From: Gemmatimonadaceae bacterium
GTDB lineage: Bacteria; Gemmatimonadota; Gemmatimonadetes; Gemmatimonadales; Gemmatimonadaceae
Assembly (NCBI GenBank): GCA_030647905.1
Contig: JAUSJA010000030.1
Coordinates: 1 to 64,000 of the forward strand
Direction: 5' to 3'
Length of the DNA stretch: 64,000 bases
This document shows positions 43,124 through 51,562 of the stretch, piece after piece (position 1 is the first letter of the stretch; every line of letters starts with the position of its first letter). Below the pieces are notes generated by a model, which saw only the letters and a program-made list of their open reading frames with translations, was not told the origin of the DNA and made no database searches. The position numbers were made by a program, and so were the translations under genes.

Positions 43124-44287
43124 ATGAGCAGGCTATTCCCGCGAGTGCAGGCAGAAGCGTTCCGCCGGCGCCGGAATCTCTGGATCGCATACGGATCCGA
43201 GGCGGCAGCCCCACTGCTGCGCGGCATCGCGTCGGTCGCCTCGCGCGGATCCACGTCGGCACCGGCCGAATGGCGTCGCGGCCTGATCATCGGTCACAAT
43301 CACATCGGCGACGTACTCTACCGCACTGCGTCGCTCGAACAACTGGCGACCGCGCTGCCGGACTGTCGCTGGTCATATCTGACGTCCGAAGGATCCGCCG
43401 GGCTGCTGCGCGACAATCCATACGTCGCCGAAGTGCTGCCCTGGATGCAACGCGAGAACAGCTGGTCCCTGTCGAAGGACAAATTCGCCGCGATGCGCTC
43501 GCGCAAATTCGACGTTGCGCTCTGCAGCAACACTCTTCGCCACCTCCCCGATCTTGGACTGGCCGTCGCACTCGGAATTCCGAATCGTGTCGCGTTCGCG
43601 AACAAGGGACTCACCGGACTCATCACCCACCAGGTGAGTCCCGGGTTTCCTCAGCCGTACCCCGCCTACTTTCGCGCCATGGTCGCGAGTGTCACGGGAT
43701 CCCATCCCGACTGGGAACTACGGCCGCGGCTGTTCCTTTCCGACGCCGACAGGGCGCAGGCGGCGGCAGCGTGGAATCGCCTTGGGCTCTCGGCCGATGG
43801 TCCCGTTCTCGCATGCGTCCTTGCAACGCGTCAGAGCTCGGGCAACTGGCCGGCCGATATTCTTCTGACAATTGCCGAGCGCGCCAGACGCAAGCTCGAC
43901 TTCGAGGTCGTCATCTGCGGCGCGGCCAGCGATCGGCATCGCCTTGAAGCACTCGCGAAGACCGCCGGCTTCCCGGCACGGGTTCTCGCGGGAGAGACGA
44001 GCATCACGGGCCTCGCCGCGTTCTTCGAACGGTGCAGCGCGCTGCTCACGCTCGACTCGGGCCCGCGCCACATCGGTAACGCGGTTCACATCCCCGTCGT
44101 CTTCGCGCGCAATCTCTGTCACTCGCGAATCGAGGCGGGAGCCTACTGCGATACCGAGACCGACCTCGCGCCCGACGTCGAGTATCTCTCCGACGATGAA
44201 GTCGAGACGGCGACACGCCAACTCGACGTGGACCGGATGGCCGACGTCGTCGTCAATCGGCTCAGAGCTTCAGGTAGCCGAGCGTAG
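43124..44287 (+). CDS. Family 9 glycosyltransferase (heptosyltransferase-like)
   Basis: This 387-residue GT9-type protein has an N-terminal basic region, then LIIGHNHIGDVLYRTASLEQLATALP, the typical GT-B N-domain start in which other members have GDxLL, and a C-domain with ITGLAAFFERCSALLTLDSGPRHIGNAVHIPVV (the D-S-G-PxH motif). It belongs with LPS heptosyltransferases, though GT9 enzymes of other specificity exist. It ends in a 26-nt overlap with the convergent methyltransferase gene. Confidence 0.85.
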   Translation: MSRLFPRVQAEAFRRRRNLWIAYGSEAAAPLLRGIASVASRGSTSAPAEWRRGLIIGHNHIGDVLYRTASLEQLATALPDCRWSYLTSEGSAGLLRDNPYVAEVLPWMQRENSWSLSKDKFAAMRSRKFDVALCSNTLRHLPDLGLAVALGIPNRVAFANKGLTGLITHQVSPGFPQPYPAYFRAMVASVTGSHPDWELRPRLFLSDADRAQAAAAWNRLGLSADGPVLACVLATRQSSGNWPADILLTIAERARRKLDFEVVICGAASDRHRLEALAKTAGFPARVLAGETSITGLAAFFERCSALLTLDSGPRHIGNAVHIPVVFARNLCHSRIEAGAYCDTETDLAPDVEYLSDDEVETATRQLDVDRMADVVVNRLRASGSRA

Positions 44288-45089
44288 TCCCGGCGATCCA
44301 GCGGAGTCCGGCGAACGAGGGGTGAATGCGCCGCAGGTCGTTCAACGCGCGCGTCACTCCGTCCCAACGCGAGTAATCGTGCCAGAGAATCGTGCCGCGC
44401 CCTCCGCGCAGCATCTCAAGCGCGCGAAGCGAGTCGTTGATCACGTACTCGTAGGTGTGCGATGCATCCACGAACACGAAATCAATTCCGCCACGGAAAG
44501 GGGAGAAATCGAACGTGCCCGAGTCGCCGTAATGCTGCGTGATCCGGGCTGCCATGTCACTGTCGGCGAACCGCATGCCCGACGCGCTCTTGTCGGCGTA
44601 TCTCACTTCGTGAGCGTGGATCGGTCCGACGGATGTGCCCAGACCTTCGCGCGGCAGGTCCAGCGTGTGAACGTTCGCGCCAGGCGGTGAGTTGGCGGCG
44701 AGATTGAAAGTCGTCCGCCCGTCGAATGTGCCGAACTCGAACACATCGCGTGGCGCCGCTTCCCTCGCCAGCCGGCAGATCGTGATGAGCTCGCGCTCGC
44801 TGACGTTTCCATCTACCGCATCAATCTCGCGTACGTCGAGCAGCCCTTGCGACGGCGCAATCCCGGAAGCTCCAATAGATGGCAGCTCAGTCGGCTCACG
44901 GGATGCGTAGTCGTAGCCGAAGTGCCGGCAGAGCTCCACTATTGCGGCGCGATTGCTCCACTTCCACCATCCCGCGCCGAAGAGCCAGGCCGCGCTGGCC
45001 GCGCCGAACAGATACGGCCGGACGAATCCCAGCGCCCGCATGCCCCGCCCGCGCCGCGGCGGGGCGGTTGCGCCATCAAGTGTCAGCAT
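44262..45089 (-). CDS. SAM-dependent methyltransferase
   Basis: This protein of about 275 residues (start 45089, or 45041 for 259 residues) has a hydrophobic segment near the N-terminus (YLFGAASAAWLFGAGWW), then a class I methyltransferase fold: VFEFGTFDGRTTFNLAAN (SAM motif), VHTLDLP, and FVFVDASHTYEYVIND with WHDY. It resembles the Methyltransf_24 group that decorates cell-surface glycans. It is the last gene of the minus-strand polysaccharide block and overlaps the flippase stop region by 14 nt. Confidence 0.78.
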   Translation of the reverse strand: MLTLDGATAPPRRGRGMRALGFVRPYLFGAASAAWLFGAGWWKWSNRAAIVELCRHFGYDYASREPTELPSIGASGIAPSQGLLDVREIDAVDGNVSERELITICRLAREAAPRDVFEFGTFDGRTTFNLAANSPPGANVHTLDLPREGLGTSVGPIHAHEVRYADKSASGMRFADSDMAARITQHYGDSGTFDFSPFRGGIDFVFVDASHTYEYVINDSLRALEMLRGGRGTILWHDYSRWDGVTRALNDLRRIHPSFAGLRWIAGTTLGYLKL

Positions 45090-46443
45090 GCGTGGGCAGC
45101 TGCGCCCTGGCGGAGATTGCGGACGCAGGCGACAGCAGGTGCCACACGGAGCTGTCCAGCAGGCGCCCGGCCGCAAGGAACAGCAACGTCGCGTCTATCG
45201 CCACCCGTATGGTCCATGCGGCCGCCGCGCCGGGTACTCCATACATCGTGATAAGCCACCATGCGAGGGGAACGTGCATCACCAGCTCTGCAGCGTGGAA
45301 CTTGGCGTTGATGTCGGGCCTGCCGAGCGCGACGATGAAGCTCGACGGAACGTGCGACAGCGAATTCAGGAACACGCCGAGCGCCAGAATTCGCACCGCA
45401 AGGCCACCCTGCTGCGCGAATGTCTCGCCGAGCCAGAAGTGGAGCAGAGTCGGACCAAACAGCATCAGCACGAGCGCCGGCGCGGCCAGAATCAGCGACA
45501 TGTTGCGCACGGCCTTGGAGAAGATGCGCTTCAGACCGACGCGATCGCCCATCGCCTGCATCCCGCTGATTGACGGAAAGAGCGCGTTCACCAGGCTGCC
45601 GGGAACGATCAGCATGCGAATCACGCCATCGAACGGCGCGGTGTAGTATCCGACGGCCGACAATCCGACGAATGCGCCAAGCATGAACCGATCGAGATAG
45701 ATGAGCAGCGGGCTCACCACATTCGACACCGACATCCATCCGCCGAATGCAAGCAGGGGTCGCAGCATGGACCAGTCGTCGGGCAGCCGCCATCGCATCG
45801 ACGGAATTGCGCGCTGCACGGCGAAGATCATCATCGTGCAGAAGACAATTCGCGAGACGAACAGCGCCCCGACGATCACCGGCAGCGCGTAGCCATGCGA
45901 CGAAGCGATCGCCGGAATGAGGAACGACACCAGGCTGCTCGGCACCCTGATGGCATTGCTCAGATCGAAGCGGTGTGCCGCCTCGAGCACGCCGCGGAGG
46001 CTCACCAGCAGGAGGGTTGCCGGGATGAGCGCGCCAAGGATCCGAAATACGGAGACCGCTTCCGCCTGCATCGAGGCGGGAATGACGAACACGTTGTGCG
46101 CGAGGAACGGGGCAGCGAGAGCGAAGAGGATTCCGCCGAGCACCCCGAAAGCGGCCTGGCTGACCACCGACCCGACGACGAGGTGCGACACCTCGCTGTC
46201 GCCCGTCGCGAGTCGCTCGGCGACATGCTTCGTCGTCGCGCGGCCAAGCCCGAGATCGAACAGCCCGGAGTACTCGAGCAGCGCCAGCGTCAGTCCAAGA
46301 AGACCGAATCTCGTCGCGCCAAGATTCCGCGTGATGATCGGCATCACCGCGACGCCAACGAGCAGCGGGAAGCTCAGCCCGCCGAAATTCAGAAGCGTAT
46401 TGCGGGCGATGGACTGCCGGCCGCCGAACGATGGCAAGGTCAA
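45076..46443 (-). CDS. Polysaccharide flippase (Wzx-like, copy 1)
   Basis: This 455-residue MATE/MOP-superfamily protein has about 12 membrane helices. It begins GGRQSIARNTLLNFGGLSFPLLVGVAVMPIITRNLGATRFG, typical of the O-antigen flippase family. It would move undecaprenyl-linked repeat units across the inner membrane. Its ATG overlaps the upstream GT9 stop by 4 nt, and the methyltransferase follows. A second, different flippase lies at 55095. Confidence 0.9.
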   Translation of the reverse strand: MTLPSFGGRQSIARNTLLNFGGLSFPLLVGVAVMPIITRNLGATRFGLLGLTLALLEYSGLFDLGLGRATTKHVAERLATGDSEVSHLVVGSVVSQAAFGVLGGILFALAAPFLAHNVFVIPASMQAEAVSVFRILGALIPATLLLVSLRGVLEAAHRFDLSNAIRVPSSLVSFLIPAIASSHGYALPVIVGALFVSRIVFCTMMIFAVQRAIPSMRWRLPDDWSMLRPLLAFGGWMSVSNVVSPLLIYLDRFMLGAFVGLSAVGYYTAPFDGVIRMLIVPGSLVNALFPSISGMQAMGDRVGLKRIFSKAVRNMSLILAAPALVLMLFGPTLLHFWLGETFAQQGGLAVRILALGVFLNSLSHVPSSFIVALGRPDINAKFHAAELVMHVPLAWWLITMYGVPGAAAAWTIRVAIDATLLFLAAGRLLDSSVWHLLSPASAISARAQLPTHADT

Positions 46444-47594
46444 GCGCCCGTCTCCGCGCGGGCGCGCATGCCTGCTCTCATTGTCCGCAGACGGGAATCA
46501 GCCGCGGTGAGCACGTCCTCGACCGCCACGTCCGAAGTGCTGCCCCACACGGCCCCCTGCCCAACGACCGTGTGATTGACTCCGCGCGGACCGTACGCCG
46601 ACGGATTCCCCGTCCTGAATACCGCCACCACGGGAACGCCAAGCGCAGCGGCAATGTGCATCGGCCCACTGTCGTTGCAGAGCAGTAGATCGCAATGCGT
46701 GAGCAGGGCCATCATCTCTCTTATGGATGTGCGAAGGAACAACGCGCTCCCTTCGAGCTGCAGGTCGCTGCCGCAACCGTCGGGGTCCACGAAGACGAGC
46801 AGCCTGGCGCCGTGAGCGCCGGCCAGCGCATGTCCAACTACCGCAAAGTTATCAGCCGACCACCGCTTCGCGTCATGACTTCCGCCGGGATGGATCCCCA
46901 CGAGGGGCTCGCCCGGCTCGATCCCGTGCGCGGCCAGAAGTCTACCCGCTTCCTCGCGCTCCTCACTCGCGACCGTGAGCCGCGGCTCGGGTATGTGAGG
47001 CGACACGTGCATTCCCTTATCAACGAGTGCCTCGAGAAGCGCCATCCAGTCGTCCACCTTGTGGCGATCGGCAGGCGGAGCCGGGAGAGCGTCAGTGAGG
47101 AGAAATCCGCCGCCGCCGAAGTCGTATCCAACGCGCCGTAGCGCTCTCGCGGCGCGGGTCAGGAGATTGCTCCGCAGATCCATCCGGCAGTCGAGGGAGA
47201 TGTCGAAATGCCCGGCGCGGAGTCGCTTCACGAGGGATGAAATCGCGGCGCGGTCGTATCGTGCCAGATCGTATTTCCCCGACATCGCCGTCCACGGAAA
47301 CTCGAACGTGATGATCTCGTCCACCAGACCGCTGCCGCGAAGCAGCTCTTCGGCGTGCGGCTTGGCGAGAAGAGTGACGTGCGCGCCGGGATACATTTCG
47401 CGCAGCCGCTGGAGCGCCGGCGTAGCGAGGACGACGTCGCCCATGTGCCACAACTCGAGCACGAGGATTTTCTCAGGGCGCCTGCCCGTGCGAGGCGAAT
47501 CCCGGAGCAGGACCGACGCGATCGGGCGCGCAATGGTGTCGAACGCGCCCAGCATCAGCCGCTTCCGCGTGGTTACCGGCCACGTGCGCGCCAT
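46440..47594 (-). CDS. Family 9 glycosyltransferase (heptosyltransferase-like, copy 2)
   Basis: This 384-residue protein has the GT9 N-domain (ILVLELWHMGDVVLATPALQRLREMYP) and the C-domain with GIHPGGSHDAKRWSADNF, then HCDLLLCNDSGPMHIAAALGVPVVAVF, the classic D-SG-PMH-IA motif. It resembles RfaF and WaaQ. Start MARTWPVTTRKRL was chosen because the upstream frame overlaps the preceding gene. It lies 13 nt after the GT4 gene and overlaps the flippase. Confidence 0.9.
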   Translation of the reverse strand: MARTWPVTTRKRLMLGAFDTIARPIASVLLRDSPRTGRRPEKILVLELWHMGDVVLATPALQRLREMYPGAHVTLLAKPHAEELLRGSGLVDEIITFEFPWTAMSGKYDLARYDRAAISSLVKRLRAGHFDISLDCRMDLRSNLLTRAARALRRVGYDFGGGGFLLTDALPAPPADRHKVDDWMALLEALVDKGMHVSPHIPEPRLTVASEEREEAGRLLAAHGIEPGEPLVGIHPGGSHDAKRWSADNFAVVGHALAGAHGARLLVFVDPDGCGSDLQLEGSALFLRTSIREMMALLTHCDLLLCNDSGPMHIAAALGVPVVAVFRTGNPSAYGPRGVNHTVVGQGAVWGSTSDVAVEDVLTAADSRLRTMRAGMRARAETGA

Positions 47595-47607
47595 CGCTAG
47601 AACGCGC

Positions 47608-48753
47608 TCATCGGCTGGCGACTTCGCGAAAGAGCTCGTCGTACTGGTTCGCGATCTTCTCCCACGTGTAGTTGGCTCGGATGCGCTCGGGCCCCATGCG
47701 CCGCAGCGCTTCGACACGCGCAGGATCCGATTCGATATCGCGAATCATGCCCGCCAGAACCTCGGCGTCCCGCGGAAAGAAAATCCCGCCATCGGCAAGC
47801 GCTTCCCGGTTGAAAACCGTGTCGAGAGCGAGGATGCAGTTACCGTATCCCATCGCCTTGAGTAGCGACGGATTGGTGCCGCCCACCGAGTGTCCGTGCA
47901 GGTAGGCGAAGCAGTTGCAGTGGAGCTCGCGGATCACGGCCTGGTCATCTATGTGGCCCGCCAGAATCACCCGGTCGCCGGCGAGAGTGCGCAGCTTGCG
48001 GTGAAACGGGCTGTCGTAGTTCGCCCCCCCGGCGATCAGCAGCTTTTTCGGCGATCCGGATGCGAGAAACGCCTCCGCGATAAAGTCGGCGTGGTTCTCG
48101 GGAATAAGGCGGCTGGCGATGAGGTAGTAATCGTCCGGCTCAACGCCGAACTGCCGGACGACTTCCGGATTCACTGACGATTCCACGTACGCCCCGTAGG
48201 CGATCATCGTCGTCTCTTTCGAGAACCTCTCGCGGTAGAATTCGCGCATCGCGTCGGCGTCGGTCACAAGCTCGTTGCAGAAGCGAACGGCCGAGTGCGC
48301 TGCGGACAGAAAATACCACCTCGCGACGGGGCCCCATTTGGCGCGGGTCCAGTCGAGGCCGTTCACGTTCATCACGACCTTGCGCCCGAAGAGGCGGCAA
48401 AGCGCGGCGTGATGCCCCATGCCGACGTTCACGAAGAAATAGATCTGGTAGCGTCCCGTAGCCAGTGCGTGGGCCGTGGCGAAGAATGTCGCGATCAGCC
48501 CCGAGAAATTCTTGCCTCCCGGCGACGGAACGTAGACTAGGCGCACTCCCTTGTATTCGGGCACTCGCATGTCGGGCGGAAACGAGCCGCGCCGGCAGTA
48601 CATCACGACGTCGTGCCCCATCGCCGCGAGGCGCGGGGCGATCTCGCCGAACCCGGTCTCAAATCCGGTAAAGTGAAGCTTCGGCATCGTCATGCCGTAG
48701 AGCCCGAGCATTCCGATGCGGAGCGGACGCCGGGTTCGCGTTGTTCCGCTCAT
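47608..48753 (-). CDS. Glycosyltransferase with DUF1972 and GT4 domains
   Basis: This 381-residue protein has the DUF1972 type N-terminus (RIGMLGLYGMTMPKLHFTGFETGFGEIAPRLAAMGHDVVMYCRRGS) found in rhamnosyltransferases and a GT4 C-domain (YYLIASRLIPENHADFIAEAF, GHSVGGTNPSLLKAMGYGNCILALD). Order and length fit the EPS rhamnosyltransferase group, which would use dTDP-rhamnose from the rfb genes here. It lies 40 nt after the epimerase. Confidence 0.87.
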   Translation of the reverse strand: MSGTTRTRRPLRIGMLGLYGMTMPKLHFTGFETGFGEIAPRLAAMGHDVVMYCRRGSFPPDMRVPEYKGVRLVYVPSPGGKNFSGLIATFFATAHALATGRYQIYFFVNVGMGHHAALCRLFGRKVVMNVNGLDWTRAKWGPVARWYFLSAAHSAVRFCNELVTDADAMREFYRERFSKETTMIAYGAYVESSVNPEVVRQFGVEPDDYYLIASRLIPENHADFIAEAFLASGSPKKLLIAGGANYDSPFHRKLRTLAGDRVILAGHIDDQAVIRELHCNCFAYLHGHSVGGTNPSLLKAMGYGNCILALDTVFNREALADGGIFFPRDAEVLAGMIRDIESDPARVEALRRMGPERIRANYTWEKIANQYDELFREVASR

Positions 48754-48793
48754 GCGATCATCACCGCCGCTTGCGATATCTCCGTCGCGATCC

Positions 48794-49795
48794 TCAGATG
48801 AGGCGAGAGGTCCACGTCTTCGGCACGAGCGGAGATTCGATCTCGATGGGCAGGTGATAGTCGAACGGTTTGGTGCCGTGCGCGGAGATCCATTCGATGA
48901 TGCTCTGAAGCCCGTCGCGAAGACTCACCGTCGTGCTGTAGCCGAGGAGCGCGCGCGCCTTGTCGGCCGAGCATGTGGCATAGCGCACTTCGCGCGGCCG
49001 GTCGGGCACCATGATCGGATCCAGCCTGAAATCGAGCAGCTCGGCGATCGTCCCGGCGAGCTCCATGATGGACACGTATTCCTCGTCGGGGCCGATGTTG
49101 ATCACTTCGCCGGACATCCCCGGAAGAGTCCCCATCTTGATGAGCGGGTTGACGCAGTCCTGGACGAAAGAGAAGCACCGCTTCTGGCCTCCGTCGCCGT
49201 AGATGACGGGCTGCTTTCCCTGAAGCATCCGGTTGATCATGATGCTGGCGACATTGCGATAGGGATCGTCGTACTTCTGCCTGGGTCCGATGATGTTGTG
49301 CGGAACCGCGATGACGTATTCCATCCCGTGCGTTTCGCCGACGTTCCTGACGAGCAGCTCGCTGGCGTACTTGGCGATGCCATACGGGTCAACCGGCTGC
49401 AGCGGCTGATCCTCGACGAACGGAACCGGCCCGTTGCCGTAGCGCGCCATGCTCGAGCAATGGACGAAGCGCTTCACCTCGTTGGTCGCGGCCGCAGCGA
49501 GGATTCCGGCCGTATTGACATAGACGTGCTGGCCGATGAGCGCCGGGGAAAAAACGCTCAATCCCTCGGTGGCGATAGCCGCGCAATGGAAGATGACGTC
49601 CACGTTCTTCGTCAGCCGCTTCATCGCCGCAACGTCGGCGCAGTCCGCCTGCTCGAACTCTGTCCCCTCAGGGACATTCTGCAGATCTCCGCCGATCATG
49701 TTGTCGCAGCCGACGACCTGGTGATTGCTCGCGATGAACGCATCGGCGAGATGACTTCCCAGGAAACCCGCGGCCCCGCTCACAAAAACTTTCAA
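48794..49795 (-). CDS. NAD-dependent epimerase/dehydratase (TTG start)
   Basis: This 333-residue extended SDR protein has the GAAGFLGSHLADAF nucleotide motif, the catalytic YGIAKYASE (YxxxK), and GPRQKYDDPYRNVASIMINRML. It is in the group of UDP-glucose epimerase-like enzymes, but the sugar is not clear. The start is a TTG (MKVFVSGAAGF) preceded by GGAGG with 5 nt spacing, better than upstream alternatives. Two hairpins lie in the leader after wbaP. Confidence 0.88.
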   Translation of the reverse strand: MKVFVSGAAGFLGSHLADAFIASNHQVVGCDNMIGGDLQNVPEGTEFEQADCADVAAMKRLTKNVDVIFHCAAIATEGLSVFSPALIGQHVYVNTAGILAAAATNEVKRFVHCSSMARYGNGPVPFVEDQPLQPVDPYGIAKYASELLVRNVGETHGMEYVIAVPHNIIGPRQKYDDPYRNVASIMINRMLQGKQPVIYGDGGQKRCFSFVQDCVNPLIKMGTLPGMSGEVINIGPDEEYVSIMELAGTIAELLDFRLDPIMVPDRPREVRYATCSADKARALLGYSTTVSLRDGLQSIIEWISAHGTKPFDYHLPIEIESPLVPKTWTSRLI

Positions 49796-49817
49796 GACTG
49801 CCTCCACGCGACTTGTT

Positions 49818-49837
49818 CGGCCGCGCAAATGCGGCCG
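49818..49837 (-). repeat. Inverted repeat in the epimerase leader
   Basis: Perfect 7-bp arms CGGCCGC and GCGGCCG with a 6-nt loop (ATTTGC on the minus strand). It lies 13-22 nt before the epimerase Shine-Dalgarno and could influence translation or be part of a processing or terminator structure. Confidence 0.6.
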
Positions 49838-49856
49838 CCCGTGCCCAATAAAGTGA

Positions 49857-49879
49857 CTGCCCGCGCCAGGCGCAGGCAG
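49857..49879 (-). terminator. Hairpin after wbaP
   Basis: On the minus strand CTGCC/GGCAG and GCGC/GCGC arms with a T-G wobble give a 10-pair stem closing a 3-nt loop. The following TCACTTTATTGG is only moderately T-rich. The mate strand would have a C-A mismatch, so the structure is specific to the minus-strand RNA. Partial terminator for the wbaP transcript is likely. Confidence 0.5.
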
Positions 49880-49917
49880 ATTTCAAATTTCGCCATTCGG
49901 GAACCAGAAGCCGCGGA

Positions 49918-51462
49918 TCAGTATGCGCCAGTGCGGCGGACGACGGCGGGAAGAGTGCGGAACATGATGCTGACGTCGAGCCAGGGCGTCCATTGCTCGA
50001 TATACTGCCGGTCGAGGTAAACCACGTCCTCGAAGTCCACGACCGAGCTGCGTCCGCTGACCTGCCATAGGCCGGTAATTCCCGGCTTGGCGTCGAGTCG
50101 CCGGAAATGGTGGTCCTGGTAGGTCGCGAAATCCGCCTCGAAGAATGGCCGCGGGCCGACCAGCGACATGTTGCCGCGGAGAACGTTCCAGAACTGCGGC
50201 AGCTCATCCAGGCTCCATCGCCTGAGCAACGCCCCGAGCCGTGTCACGCGCGGATCCTCGGGGATCTTGAACAGCCGCGAGTCGCCGGAGTGATTGAGGT
50301 GCGAAAGCGAGTACTTCTCGGCGTCAGCTCCGACGCGCATCGTGCGGAACTTGAGCATGCGGAATCGGCGACCGCCGAGTCCGGCGCGATCCTGCGCAAA
50401 GAACACCGGGCCGGGCGAATCCAGCTTGACGGCTATCGCGATGAGAGCCAGAACGGGCGTGAGCAGGACGAGCCCGACCGCCGCACCCACAAGGTCCACC
50501 ACACGCTTGGTGATCACGGCGGACGCCTTGAGCACCGGGGCGCCAAGCTCGAAGAACGGCTGGTCCTGATGCCAGACGAGCGCGGGACGCACGCCGGCGA
50601 TCTTCACCGCCCTCGCCGGATAGAGGAGCTGGCAGCCCGTGGCGAGGCTCGCCTCGCGAACGTTCATGATCTGCTGGTCGGTGAGATGCTGGCAGACCAC
50701 GACCGCCTCGACGCGATGCGCCTCAATTATCTCGGGCAGATCGCGGATCGCACCGAGCACACCATCAAAAGTCATGCGGCCAACAGGAACATACCCGGCA
50801 AGCGAATAGTCCCCCCCGGCGCCGATGACGGCGTGCTCGAGATGCAGGCTGTCCGCTCTTCGATCCGTGATGAGGACAGCGGGTGCGGCACCGCGTGCGC
50901 CCGGCCATATGCGGCTCAGGAATCTTTCCGTGAACAGCCGCTCACCGAGCAGCACGACCCACGTGAGCGTGGCGGTCACCATGTAGATGACGAGTGCGCC
51001 AATCAGATCGCCTGACGCCAGCATTCCCCACAGAACCACGGCCGACGCGAGGGACGATGCGGCGAGAAGCCGAAGGCGCCCGTTGAGCCGGCGATGCCTG
51101 CTGTAATTGCCCGTGATCACGAGGCTCGTTATGACCGCGAGCCCGAAATTCACTCCCGCGCCATAGCCGGCGTCGAGAGCCCGGGCGAACTGCGAGGCCA
51201 TTCCCTCACCGAGCAGCCCGCTCGACGCAACAAGGGACGAGAAAAGCTCACATACGAGAATCGCCGCGACGTCGCCGAGCAGGAGAACGCCGAGTCGGGT
51301 GGCTATACGCGCGGTGTGACGCTTGACGGAAACGGGGCGCCGCTCACGCAGCCGCGTCCGCACATTGAGCGGAGACGCGCCGTACGCGGATGGGAACGAG
51401 TCCCCCGGCGCTGGCGTGAGCCGGAGGTGATGGTGATCCGCGAGCGACGACCGTTTTGCCAT
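49918..51462 (-). CDS. Initiating polyprenyl-phosphate glycosyltransferase (WbaP/WcaJ family)
   Basis: This 514-residue protein adds the first sugar phosphate to undecaprenyl phosphate. It has about four N-terminal membrane helices (residues 45-190), a central Rossmann-like domain (about 195-320), a fifth helix ([26 protein letters not shown]) and the catalytic bacterial sugar transferase domain with [51 protein letters not shown] and [14 protein letters not shown]. The start [12 protein letters not shown] follows a terminator-like hairpin after wzi2. The sugar is not identifiable. Confidence 0.93.
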   Translation of the reverse strand: MAKRSSLADHHHLRLTPAPGDSFPSAYGASPLNVRTRLRERRPVSVKRHTARIATRLGVLLLGDVAAILVCELFSSLVASSGLLGEGMASQFARALDAGYGAGVNFGLAVITSLVITGNYSRHRRLNGRLRLLAASSLASAVVLWGMLASGDLIGALVIYMVTATLTWVVLLGERLFTERFLSRIWPGARGAAPAVLITDRRADSLHLEHAVIGAGGDYSLAGYVPVGRMTFDGVLGAIRDLPEIIEAHRVEAVVVCQHLTDQQIMNVREASLATGCQLLYPARAVKIAGVRPALVWHQDQPFFELGAPVLKASAVITKRVVDLVGAAVGLVLLTPVLALIAIAVKLDSPGPVFFAQDRAGLGGRRFRMLKFRTMRVGADAEKYSLSHLNHSGDSRLFKIPEDPRVTRLGALLRRWSLDELPQFWNVLRGNMSLVGPRPFFEADFATYQDHHFRRLDAKPGITGLWQVSGRSSVVDFEDVVYLDRQYIEQWTPWLDVSIMFRTLPAVVRRTGAY

Positions 51463-51481
51463 CAGGCAGGTATTGACAGAG

Positions 51482-51516
51482 AAAAAGCCCCCGGGGCGAA
51501 CCGTCGCCGCCCCCGG
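51482..51516 (-). terminator. Probable terminator after wzi copy 2
   Basis: On the minus strand arms of about 8 bp (CCGGGG plus CG pairs with a single bulge, around a 9-nt loop) lie before a TTTTTC tract. It sits between the end of the Wzi-like gene (51563) and the WbaP-like start (51462), where it would separate the two units. Confidence 0.55.
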
Positions 51517-51562
51517 TCCCGCGAGCACAAGTTGCTGGCCAGCATCAATTTAGGGCCCGAAG

